Shown here piece by piece: positions 20,401 to 28,070 of a stretch of 55,329 nucleotides of DNA. The notes beneath the pieces were generated by a model. The model made no database searches and had not been told where the DNA came from. It was given only the letters and a program-made list of their open reading frames with translations. The stretch covers positions 1-55,329 of the forward strand of contig JABLUY010000246.1 in the NCBI GenBank assembly GCA_013306675.1. The letters are read 5' to 3'. Origin of the DNA: Thraustochytrium sp. TN22. Its lineage: Eukaryota; Sar; Bigyra; Thraustochytrida; Thraustochytriidae. A program made the position numbers and the translations under genes. The number at the start of each line of letters is the position of its first letter. Within the stretch, counting starts at the first letter, position 1.

Positions 20401-20589
20401 CAGCACCCGCCGACGGAGCCGTACCACCAGCCAAGGGCGCCGCCGTCGTCGCCCGTGAGCCACGGCGCCAGTTCCTTTGAGTTTTGCCTTCACAATGACG
20501 ACCACACCAACGATGACACGTCCGAGATCCCTTGCGCAGAGGTTGTCCCGTTGCCCGAAGACGCAAAGCACGACCTGAGCGTCTTGTAG
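14470..20589 (+). CDS. Receptor-like 7-TM protein 1: propeller, CUB-like, beta-helix, EGF modules
   Basis: A 2,039-aa intronless protein. ATG 14470 is chosen because it gives a signal peptide (MEALCRMVSVVAIMLGAVVCS). The N-terminal ~470 residues resemble a BNR/sialidase-type propeller; an Asp-box (STDGGRTWSG) is at ~411. A CUB-like segment follows (~500-632, CPFDFLAVRD). Residues ~650-1195 are rich in GGA(I/V/L) turns typical of right-handed beta-helix or Pmp-type repeats. Next are an EGF-like module (~1209-1253), an Fn3-like strand region, a TNFR/GCC2-like Cys-rich stretch (~1378-1440) and a second EGF-like motif (CAPGHTGPYC, ~1533). Seven hydrophobic spans lie at ~1568-1940, with conserved FPSVNTTIF and YYEVIELVRKLLQTS motifs. 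The cytosolic tail is acidic and ends in SVL. It is likely a surface adhesion or sensory receptor; ligand and signalling partner are unknown. It does not look like a classical GPCR. It is the tandem paralogue of the next gene. Confidence 0.85.
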   Translation: MEALCRMVSVVAIMLGAVVCSEGAATGGWQDTGPLSDYGAFWLAGGGVASNNAYRPGIACSGTSCIVAFAELTNGKFNKGNAHVQIKYSVYEGARWSDPVIALEPSKAVDTSDARGQTQPALAALGSTRGWAMSYRNIADGGQGIYVAYVSAEEASQGMLWMGEERGYGTKASEGGGYKRFAVIAGDANGTLTAVWESNQGTLPDGTSIGSDKDLLASSISLNTGSGEDPWAGVANPSVSSAWTEVGSVYSGVGIDTVQDRNPVIGYSSRSGRVVMAATATILNQYADIFVAETRNGEGACDWEDRIRLTNQNGKDADVNIAPDPFRDAWLAVWSHRALGCQWARLEPNAETDLLEVSEMGMMDALCYPSKMNDEKTVIVADPVREGRWVYFYRWQIPSDEEYYRLAFRRSTDGGRTWSGAYFATTEEEALANDDLSLFRINAAATTLGEVHVTMVHRKVSDTDSGTFSVLSTTMDAIFGTLDEAALVPRVEPYESEDVWPCLDADVLPASGTRVNLTSFLVSMAPNQRQCVHVSAPGLQDVVIHLEVELLIDLEDLPEYRENSLCPFDFLAVRDEPATAGEVFIGPARRMCAAGALPEMTFSGTDLYIGVMNEKSAPDEDSGRIPATIVAWITSPQTEATAPTPSAPAAAPFESRSVASHAELAEALGDADFVHGEILLQISSLDIDESSEIVITSGKNISLIGAPSGGGPTTLIGMEFLEVRLGAVLWRLEHIVFQGDSSVDKGSTRLGGAILVRGRVHAMTNCTFSGLKISSIGTGQGGALTVDGGTVDLVEDCTFSSNKAAFGGAIAVLSSGSIDTIRGCAFRDNTQISLSSGEAGALYVAGFVRRIEGSVFSGNSCGGGGGALCVLGGGEVREIVGTDFISNKVDTNGGAVAFLRGSRLPSLWQGGVLRGNRASVLGGAVFASGNLAASSPNCGRADACMGGLVLEENTALAGGGMYLAESSGLQSISVANLTLTSNTARQEGGGGIAVSGDLALVVSASRFEENTASTAGGALALLLSAQGELSGSTLSANVAKQQGGAIYAGVGSVLNATNVSFVNNAALFTCREQSACERYESTASRRRCSATVIGTDVDSEGATVFNTLECSMNEAAQAPASYGCTKGVGGSIYIAGGVTAQLLRTTFEAIEPLPSVPSTALFTTTSGSSAFFADEAGRHVYSESRFSLAESSFDGGELSFAPSSAVLGCAGTCSSTGTCIAGDEAAGPAPSVRCVCAGAYEGSDGYEDGGCSPLRVRSVRAVNIVVNETSKENEGEGSDDGAADGYVDLSWSWDGAAGSFIVYRTESREETKRVSLSACVDAPDAAKVVAECAVVDDASARSLRMGLRLWEGSFFRVQSVVDGVRTLDSDAMSLASIICPAGSERVRAEEDGAYECKQCARGFYAPDLDTGCVACPNELHTTRGVATRVGDCVAPSGFYEVGAEGDDPNAVEVVSCGEGFACEDVGFTLETVRVRPGYWRAALDVRVVHACPTPEFCVGSHLDEGDDVEDDDDGDDTGIRRRDLSVWSDPLYCAPGHTGPYCMVCQDGYTTDTSGACLECTEEEIANEWMALGGIALVCSLTWVVLITLSFYCLAYSEPATKPTAMGRLYNRLTNFNGEVSSGPVRLSIGFLQVVSGFQRVFAPTYEWWDGWSVLPKVVWLTNVDAGEFAYLAGCSFRKDHTSRLLLSTLTPLVLLLVLYLASQTWRCCMLCRWRRNPEAFHRRADRLSSTSWWLASYLLFLVFPSVNTTIFQTFVCDEMEDGGRHLRFDFSTDCDDISYLRLYARLMAVVYVLGPIVLFVVLISKSHRPQFQGVRYFRELYNKPTSEESPVIWASLHRYYEVIELVRKLLQTSVVLVVADGTVAQMGFAISVTFAASTLQNMLRPYLRDSDNHLAAFSHVMLFTLLILLLISPVVHSTVYTLGSVIVVMAVPLTGGVVAFARLRRYMQKSDADATTRNSAASSDAEHSQCEQDSSTQHPPTEPYHQPRAPPSSPVSHGASSFEFCLHNDDHTNDDTSEIPCAEVVPLPEDAKHDLSVL

Positions 20590-21463
20590 AAGTAACACCA
20601 TGAAAGAAAGTCGACTCAAGCATAACCCCGCGTGCGGCCGAGTCCGGCCGACTTCTTCCGCTCTTGCAGCAGCGTCCGCGCGCCACCCTGCTCTATCGCT
20701 GAGCCCGAACGCTTCGGCACCCGCCTCCGCGTCGCCCTCATACCTTCCTTCCTCCTTCCTCTTCCGCCCGTGGCCGGCGGCCGGCCCTGTCAGTCTGTCG
20801 TGGAGTGAGTCCTCTTGCCTTGCAGTGGTGCCCTCCGACTCGGGCCCGCCCCGCCGCACGCCGCCGCGCCACGCACCCGGCCTGCATCGCAAGGCCCTGA
20901 GCGGCTGGCTGCCACCGCACCGCCGGCGGCCGGAGAGCCGCCGCGCCGTCGACGCCGAGTCGCCCCCGAGTCGAGTCGCCGCCGCGCGCTGCCAGCGGTG
21001 CCGTGCCGGCGGCCCGCGCGCGCGGCGCGACGCAGTGGCGTCGCCGTGGACGGCGACGGTACGTCGTTGCCCGCAGCCAGCACGCCAGTTGATCACGCCA
21101 TTCACTGCACATCATGCGCATGTTGTGCCATGCAGTGACTGGCTCATGATGGCTGGTGACAGACAGTCACGCCATGCATGTCATGCCGGGCTGCGGGCAT
21201 GATCTGCCTCTATGATGGCCTGCACGCGCGCTCTCTTCGGCTCCTTCCATCGCAGGTCGAGGAGGCGGAGTCGAGCCTTCAATCACAACTGCTCCAGAGC
21301 CAACGGAGGGCCTGGTCCGCGCGGCGCGGCGCGGCGCGGCGCGGCCTGCGCTCCGGCGGCGCGGCGGCAGCGGCGCAGAGCGAGACGCGCGGCGGCGCGC
21401 GGCATGGGCATGGGCGGCGGCGCGCGGCGGGCCAGGAGCCGGGGCGCGGAGCAGGAGCAGGGC
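20590..21463. promoter_or_regulatory. Spacer between the two tandem receptor genes
   Basis: About 870 bp holding the 3' flank of receptor 1 and the promoter of receptor 2. It is very G+C-rich (Pro/Arg/Ala-coding in every frame) with no supported gene. A CATGC/GCATG-rich patch lies at about 21105-21200. No repeat shared with the region upstream of receptor 1 is obvious by eye. Confidence 0.5.
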
Positions 21464-24400
21464 ATGGCGCGGGAGCGCGGGCACGCGCAGAGGCCGCGCC
21501 GCGCGGGGACGCTGGCGAGCGCGGCGCTGGCGGCGGCGCTGGCGCTGGCGACGGCGACGGCGACGGCGGCGGCGAGGGAGGCGGGAGCGACGACGGGCGG
21601 ATGGACGGCGCCGCACGTGATGAGCGAGTACGGGGAGCTGTGGATCGAGGGCGGCCGCGTGACGAGCAACAACGCGTACAGGCCCGGCGTGGCGTGCGGC
21701 GCGGAGAGCTGCGTGGTGGCCTTCGCGGAGTTCGTCGAGGGCGACGCGAACAGCGATGCGGCGACGGTACAGATCAAGTACTCCGTGAAGGAGCAGGCGA
21801 ACTGGAGCGAGCCGGTGCTGGCGCTGCTGCCCAGCAAGGCAGAGGATAGCAGCCGCGCGCGCGGCCAGACGCAGCCGGCGCTGGCCGCGCTGGGCGACGG
21901 GCGCGGCTGGGCCATGTCGTACCGCAACATCGCCGACGGCGCGCAGAGCATCTACGTGTCGTACGTGAGCGCCGAAGAGGCGAGCCAGGGAATGCTGTGG
22001 ATGGGCGAGGAGCGCGGCTACGGGACGGAGGCATCCGAGTTCGGGAGCTGGAAGCGCTTCGCGGTAATTGCCGGCGACTCAAACGGCACCCTGACGGCGG
22101 TCTGGGAGACGGACCGCGAGACGCTCGCGGACGGCACGTCCATCGGGTCCGACAAGGACATTCTATCAAGCTCCATCTCGCTCAACACGGGCGACGGCCA
22201 GGACCCGTGGACTGGCCTGGGCGAGTCGTCCATCTCCTCCGCGTGGTCCGAGGTGAACACTGTCTACAGCGGCGTGGAGACGGACACGCTGCAAGACCGC
22301 CACCCAGTGATCGGCTACTCGGCCGTCTCTGGGCGGGTCGTCATGGCGGCCACGGCGACCATCATCAACCAGTACGCGGACATCTTTGCGGCCGAGACGC
22401 GCGCCGGTGCGGGCGCCTGCGGCTGGGAGGACCGCATTCGCCTCACCAACCAGAACGGCAAGGACTCGGACGTTAACATCGCGCCGAGCCCGTTTCAAGA
22501 CGCCTGGCTCGCCGTCTGGTCGCACCGCAAGCTCGGCTGCCAGTGGGCGCGCCTGGAGCCCAACGCCGAGACGGACCTGCTCGAGGTGAGCGAAACTGGC
22601 ATGATGGACGCGCTGTGCTACCCGTCCAAGATGGGGGATGAGAAGACTGTGGTTTTGGCCGATCCGCTCCATGAGGGCCGCTGGGTGTACTTTTACCGCT
22701 GGAAGATCCCATTCAACACCGACTACTTCCGGCTCGCATTTCGGCGGTCCATGGACGATGGCCGCACGTGGAGCGGCGCATACTTCGCCACGACGGACCA
22801 AGACGCGATTGTGAACGCCTCGCTGTCTCTCTTCCGCATCAATGCCGCCGTGGACGGGCTTGGCGAGGTCCACGTGACCTTGGTCCACCGCAACGTGTCA
22901 GACATCTCCTCGGGCGTCTTCTCGGTCATTTCCACGACGATGGACGCGCTCTTCGGCGACCTCGACGAAGCCGCTCTTGCACCCTACGTGGAGCCCTACG
23001 AGGACCCGGACACGTGGCCCTGTCTCGAAGCGGACGCGCTCCCGGCAAACGGCTCGCGCGTGAACCTCACCAACTACATGGTTGGCATGGCGCCGGACCA
23101 GCGGCAGTGCGTGCACATTTCGGCCCCGGACCTGCCAGGCGTGGCCATCCACCTCGAGATCGAGCTCCTCATCGACCTGGAGGACCTTCCTGAATACCGC
23201 AACGGCAGCCTATGCCCGTTCGACTTTCTTGCTGTCCGCAACGAGCCCGCCACGAGCGGGGAGGTCTCCATCGGTCCGGCGCGCCGCCTGTGCGCGGCCG
23301 GCGTCCTTCCGGAGATGACCTACAACGGAACCGACGTTTACATTGGTGTCATGAACGACAAGCGCGCAGCGGACGCTAACTCGGGCCGCATTCCAGCGAC
23401 GATCGTGGCGTGGATGACGCCTGCGCAGGCCGTCGACCTCACGCCTATCGTCGACGCTGCCGCCTCCTCCTTCCAGTCTCGCACAGTGAGCTCCTACGAG
23501 GAACTGGCCGCCGTGCTCGTGGATGCTGACTTTGTTCACGGCGAGATCATCTTGAACGTATCCAGCATCAACGTGACCGACGACAGGCAGCTCTCGGTCG
23601 CCTCGGGCAAGAATATCTCGCTCGTAGGAGCGCCGGGGGACGGTGGGCCCACGTACCTTTATGGGCGGGAGTTCTTGGAGGTGCGGCTAGGCGCCGTGGT
23701 CTGGAGGCTGGAGAACCTTTCGTTCCAGGGCAAGACCTCCATCGCATCGGGCACCACGCGCCTCGGCGGCGCAATCCTGGTCCGCGGCCGACTGCACAAC
23801 CTGGCGAACTGCACGTTCAACAATGTGAGGATCACCAGCATTGGCTCGGGCCTGGGCGGAGCACTCACGGTGGACGGCGGCATGGTGGACCTCATCGAGG
23901 ACTGCGTCTTCTCGGGAAACAGGGCCGCCTTTGGGGGCGCTATCGCGGTGCTGACGACCGGGAGCATCGGCACGATCCGGCGCTGCACTTTTGAGAAGAA
24001 CATTCAGACGAGCTTGGCCAGTGGCGAGGCTGGCGCGCTCTACGTGGGCGGCCTCGTGCTGCGCATCGAGGACTGTGTCTTTACAGGCAACAAGTGCGGC
24101 GGCGGCGGTGGCGCGCTCTGCGTGCTGGCCGGCGGCGAGGTGCGCGAGATCGTCGACACGGACTTTATCTCCAACGCCGTGGACGCCAACGGCGGCGCTG
24201 TGGCCTTTCTCAGTGGCGCCCGCCTCCCCAGCCTCTGGCGCGGGGGCACGCTCCGCGGAAATTCGGCGTCCAGTCTCGGCGGCGCCATTTACGCCTCGAA
24301 CAACCGGGCTGCCACCGCCCTGGCCTGTGGGAGCGGGTTCGAGGATGCTAGCGATGCATGCATCCAGGACCTGACCCTGGAGGACAACACGGCGTTGTCC

Positions 24401-27400
24401 GGTGGCGCCTTCTACCTGGAGGCGTCTTCGGACATCGAAACGGTCGTGGCGGCGAATCTGAGCCTGACTTCAAACAGCGCCACGCAGGAAGGCGGCGGCG
24501 GCATCGCAGTCTCGGGCGACCTCACGCTGGTGGTGACCAACTCCGATCTGGCGGCGAACGAGGCAAGCACGAGCGGCGGCGCCGTGTCGTTGCTGCTCGG
24601 CGCGCAGGTGGAGCTGTCCGGGTCGGTCCTGCGCGAAAACGTGGCCAGCGAGCAAGGAGGCGCCATCTACGCCGGAGCCGGCACGGTGCTCTCGGCCACC
24701 GACGTGGCCTTTGTGAATAACTCGGCGCTGCTCACGTGCCGCGAGCAGAGCATTTGCGAGCTGAGCGCCTCGTCTGCGTCGCGGCGGCGCTGCAACGCCA
24801 TGGTTGTCGGTACGAGCATGGATAGCAACGGGGCCGCAGTCTTCAACACGCTAGAGTGCAGCATGAATACGGTGGCGCAGGCGCCAGCGTCCTACGGCTG
24901 CACCAAGGGCGTCGGTGGCAGCGTGTATATCGCGGCAGGTGTGACTGCACAGCTGCTGCGCACATCCTTCGCGGCGGCGGACCCGCTGCCGGCCGTGCCG
25001 GCGACGGCCTCCTTCACCACGACGGCGGGGTCCATTGCGCTCTACACGGACGAGGCTGGCCGCCACGTGTACTCGGAGTCGCGCTTCAGCCTGGCAGAGT
25101 CCACCTTCGACGGCGGCCAGCTCTCCTTTGCACCCTCCACAGCCGTCCTGGGCTGCGCCGGCACGTGCTCGTCGACGGGGACCTGCGTGGAGGGCGACGC
25201 TGCGTCGGGACCGGCGCCCAGCGTTCGCTGCGAGTGCACAGGGGCGTACGAGGGTGACGATGGCTACGAGGAGGGCGCCTGCGCCGCGCGCAAGGTGCGC
25301 TCCGTGCGGGCTGTGAGCGTCGGCGTGTATGCATCCTCCGTGGACACCGTCGCAGATGCCGCGGACGGCTACGTGGAGCTCAGTTGGGCTTGGGACGGCG
25401 AGGTGGGTTCCTTCATCGTGTACCGGACACAAGAGCGCGAGGGCAACAGGGCGGTGGACTTGGACGCCTGCGTGAGCGCGAGCGAGGCCGCCACCACGGT
25501 GGCAAGCTGTGCCGTGATCGAGGACACGAGCGCGCGCTCGCTGCGCATGGGTCTGCGACTCTCTGAGGGCAGCTTCTTTCGCGTGCTGTGCGTCGTGAAT
25601 GGGGTGAGCACGCAGGACAGCGACGCGATGAGTCTGGCGTCCATTATCTGCCCGGCCGGCTCGGAGCGCATCCGCGCCGAGGAGGACGGCGCGTACGAGT
25701 GCGAGCGATGCGCGCGCGGGTTCTACGTCACCGACCTGGAGACGGGCTGCGTGGCGTGCCCGAACGAGCTGCAGACAACTTCCGGCGTGGCAACGAGCGA
25801 GGAAGACTGCGTGGCACCGAGTGGGTTCTACGAGATCAAGGACGCAGGCGACGCGAGCGGCATCGAGGTGGTGAGCTGCGGTGAGGGCCTCAACTGCACC
25901 GAGTCTGGGCAGAGGCTGGAGTCGCTCGATCTTTTGCCGGGCTATTGGCGCGCCTCTTTAAGCGTGTCGGCGATTCACGAGTGCCCGGATGCCTCCTTTT
26001 GCGTTGGCGGTCGCCCGGAGCCGGAAAAGGACGAGGAAGACGGCCGCCGTCTCCACAGCGGCCACCGCCGCCTCCGCCGCCGTGGCCTGTCTGTGTGGTC
26101 CGAACCGCTTTACTGCGCGCCAGGCCACTCTGGCCCGTATTGCATGGCCTGTGTCGACGGCTACACGGCCGACGCGGGCGGTGCCTGCATGGAATGCTCG
26201 GCAGAGACGCTGAGCCGCGAGCGCGCCGTGCTTGGCGCACTTGTGGCTGTGGTCTTGCTCGTCTGGGGCCTGCTCGTTGCGCTCGGCTTCTACTTCTTCG
26301 TGTTCCGCGAGAACCCGCGGGGCGGGTCGGGTGGCTCTCGCATGCGCCAGATGGTGCGGAGCGTCTGCGGGCGCGTCAGCAGCTACCGGGTCACGACGCG
26401 GGGCCCCGTCAGCGTGATGATTGGATTCGTGCAGGTGGTGTCTGGCTTCCAGCGCGTGTTCGGCCCTACGTATGCGTGGTGGGACAACTGGAGTTTCCTG
26501 CCCACTGTCTTTTCGTGGCTGAACGTGGATGCGAGCGGCGTCACGTCGGTGGCGGGCTGCCTCTTGGGCGACAACCACGCCAGCCGCGTCGTAGTGGCGA
26601 CCGTGACCCCGGCGGTGCTCCTGTTGCTGCTCTTTCTCGCCTTCGGGGTCGCGCGCGTTGTGATCACGAGCCGGCGGCGGCACGACGAGGCTCTGTGCCG
26701 GCGCCGCCTCAATCAGCTCTCCTCGACGGCGTGGTGGATGACGGCACTACTTTTGTACCTAGTGTATCCCTCGGTGAACACGACCATCTTCCAAACCTTC
26801 GTGTGCGACGAGCTCGAAGACGGCTCGCGGCACCTGCGCTTTGACGTCTCGACCGACTGCGATGCCATCCCGAAGCTCACCGCGTACGCGCATGCCATGG
26901 CAGTCATCTACGTGGTTGGGCCCATTGCGCTCTTTGTGACGCTCATCCCGAAGAGCCACCGCCCGCACCTGGAGCGCGTCTCCTTCTTGCATGATCTGTA
27001 CTACGAGCGACGCGTGACTGGCGGGGCTTCGCTGTCGGCGTGGAGCAGCCTCCACCGTTACTACGAGGTCATCGAGCTCGTTCGGAAGCTGCTGCAGACC
27101 TCGGTCGTGCTGGTCATTGCGGACGGCACGGTCGGCCAGATGGGCTTTGCGGTCTTTGTCACCTTCGCGGCCGCCATGCTGCAGAGTAATCTGAGGCCCT
27201 ACCTGCGGCCCGCAGACAACGCGCTCGCGGCCTTCGCTCACATGCTGCTCTTCAGTCTGCTGATGCTGCTGCTCATTTCGCCCGTAGTCGAAGACCTCGT
27301 GGCGGTCGAAGTAGCGACCGTGCTGGTCGTCCTGGCTGCCCCGCTGGCCGCCGTCATCGTCGTCTGGTCGCGACTTGCCATTTCGCTCGGTATGGCGGCC

Positions 27401-27610
27401 AAGCAGCTGCCAGACGCCAAGACAGAGGAGGAGCCGCAGGCCAGCACTCTGCGCGGTGCCGCCTCGTTTGAGCGCTGCGACGACGACGTCGAGACCGAAG
27501 CCGGCAGTCACGGTCTCCTTCACGCCGAGATTGTTCCTGACAATGCTGAGGATCATGTCAGTGGCCGCGACAGCACCGCACGCGCTGATGGCAGCGTCGT
27601 GCTCATTTAA
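21464..27610 (+). CDS. Receptor-like 7-TM protein 2 (tandem paralogue of receptor 1)
   Basis: A 2,048-aa intronless protein. ATG 21464 is chosen because MARERGHAQRPRRAGTL leads into a long Ala/Leu/Thr signal-peptide core; the upstream in-frame Arg-rich extension looks untranslated. The domain order is collinear with receptor 1: Asp-box variant SMDDGRTWSG (~430), CUB-like segment (~520-651), GGA-rich beta-helix (~673-1216), EGF-like module (~1231-1271), Cys-rich GCC2-like stretch, second EGF-like CAPGHSGPYC, and seven membrane spans (~1588-1975). Long blocks are identical or nearly so between the two, for example GCQWARLEPNAETDLLEVSE. Divergence concentrates in the signal peptide, the acidic stretch before the second EGF and the cytosolic tail, which here ends VVLI rather than SVL. 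This pattern indicates gene duplication with tail divergence. Function is inferred as surface receptor or adhesin. Confidence 0.85.
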   Translation: MARERGHAQRPRRAGTLASAALAAALALATATATAAAREAGATTGGWTAPHVMSEYGELWIEGGRVTSNNAYRPGVACGAESCVVAFAEFVEGDANSDAATVQIKYSVKEQANWSEPVLALLPSKAEDSSRARGQTQPALAALGDGRGWAMSYRNIADGAQSIYVSYVSAEEASQGMLWMGEERGYGTEASEFGSWKRFAVIAGDSNGTLTAVWETDRETLADGTSIGSDKDILSSSISLNTGDGQDPWTGLGESSISSAWSEVNTVYSGVETDTLQDRHPVIGYSAVSGRVVMAATATIINQYADIFAAETRAGAGACGWEDRIRLTNQNGKDSDVNIAPSPFQDAWLAVWSHRKLGCQWARLEPNAETDLLEVSETGMMDALCYPSKMGDEKTVVLADPLHEGRWVYFYRWKIPFNTDYFRLAFRRSMDDGRTWSGAYFATTDQDAIVNASLSLFRINAAVDGLGEVHVTLVHRNVSDISSGVFSVISTTMDALFGDLDEAALAPYVEPYEDPDTWPCLEADALPANGSRVNLTNYMVGMAPDQRQCVHISAPDLPGVAIHLEIELLIDLEDLPEYRNGSLCPFDFLAVRNEPATSGEVSIGPARRLCAAGVLPEMTYNGTDVYIGVMNDKRAADANSGRIPATIVAWMTPAQAVDLTPIVDAAASSFQSRTVSSYEELAAVLVDADFVHGEIILNVSSINVTDDRQLSVASGKNISLVGAPGDGGPTYLYGREFLEVRLGAVVWRLENLSFQGKTSIASGTTRLGGAILVRGRLHNLANCTFNNVRITSIGSGLGGALTVDGGMVDLIEDCVFSGNRAAFGGAIAVLTTGSIGTIRRCTFEKNIQTSLASGEAGALYVGGLVLRIEDCVFTGNKCGGGGGALCVLAGGEVREIVDTDFISNAVDANGGAVAFLSGARLPSLWRGGTLRGNSASSLGGAIYASNNRAATALACGSGFEDASDACIQDLTLEDNTALSGGAFYLEASSDIETVVAANLSLTSNSATQEGGGGIAVSGDLTLVVTNSDLAANEASTSGGAVSLLLGAQVELSGSVLRENVASEQGGAIYAGAGTVLSATDVAFVNNSALLTCREQSICELSASSASRRRCNAMVVGTSMDSNGAAVFNTLECSMNTVAQAPASYGCTKGVGGSVYIAAGVTAQLLRTSFAAADPLPAVPATASFTTTAGSIALYTDEAGRHVYSESRFSLAESTFDGGQLSFAPSTAVLGCAGTCSSTGTCVEGDAASGPAPSVRCECTGAYEGDDGYEEGACAARKVRSVRAVSVGVYASSVDTVADAADGYVELSWAWDGEVGSFIVYRTQEREGNRAVDLDACVSASEAATTVASCAVIEDTSARSLRMGLRLSEGSFFRVLCVVNGVSTQDSDAMSLASIICPAGSERIRAEEDGAYECERCARGFYVTDLETGCVACPNELQTTSGVATSEEDCVAPSGFYEIKDAGDASGIEVVSCGEGLNCTESGQRLESLDLLPGYWRASLSVSAIHECPDASFCVGGRPEPEKDEEDGRRLHSGHRRLRRRGLSVWSEPLYCAPGHSGPYCMACVDGYTADAGGACMECSAETLSRERAVLGALVAVVLLVWGLLVALGFYFFVFRENPRGGSGGSRMRQMVRSVCGRVSSYRVTTRGPVSVMIGFVQVVSGFQRVFGPTYAWWDNWSFLPTVFSWLNVDASGVTSVAGCLLGDNHASRVVVATVTPAVLLLLLFLAFGVARVVITSRRRHDEALCRRRLNQLSSTAWWMTALLLYLVYPSVNTTIFQTFVCDELEDGSRHLRFDVSTDCDAIPKLTAYAHAMAVIYVVGPIALFVTLIPKSHRPHLERVSFLHDLYYERRVTGGASLSAWSSLHRYYEVIELVRKLLQTSVVLVIADGTVGQMGFAVFVTFAAAMLQSNLRPYLRPADNALAAFAHMLLFSLLMLLLISPVVEDLVAVEVATVLVVLAAPLAAVIVVWSRLAISLGMAAKQLPDAKTEEEPQASTLRGAASFERCDDDVETEAGSHGLLHAEIVPDNAEDHVSGRDSTARADGSVVLI

Positions 27611-28070
27611 CATTGAGGCGAATCATCCACGCGGATGCGAGCGAGAAGGACTCCGGGCCGCTGCACTGCACTGCACTGCACTGCACGGCACTGCACTGCA
27701 CTGCGTGCTGCACTGCGTGTAGTTACGGGTACTGGTACCCCCACCCATAGTTGGGAACCCTCAGCTACTTCTACTACTTTGTGCCCATAAATTGGGCACC
27801 TTGAGTGCCGTGAAATTTGCTGGACTGGGTTGGATCTCATAAGGGTCTGGCTCAATCTGTTGTTGCCTCTGTTGGTTGTCCCCCTTTCCGGGTCTTGATC
27901 GTGTGTGTGCGAACCGGAACCGAGCCAGAACTTCCTCGGACTCTAAGGTCAAAGAGGTCGCCTCGCTCAGGCTCTCGCTCAATCCCGCTCTCTCCGTCTC
28001 CTCCGCCAAGCTGCCGCTGCACGAGCGCTAGACCGGGATCAAGCCTCCCTCGCAAGGCAAGGCAGGTGCA
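27611..28070. other. Spacer with CTGCA repeat and small inverted repeats
   Basis: It holds a CTGCA pentamer array (27660-27719). It then has GGGTAC-TG-GTACCC (about 27727-27740), and GTGCCC-ATAAATT-GGGCAC (27781-27799). It is A+T-richer than the surroundings and lies 5' of the phosphoesterase start. No gene is supported. Confidence 0.6.
27660..27719. repeat. (CTGCA)n pentanucleotide microsatellite
   Basis: About ten imperfect CTGCA units begin ~50 bp after the receptor 2 stop codon. Confidence 0.85.
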
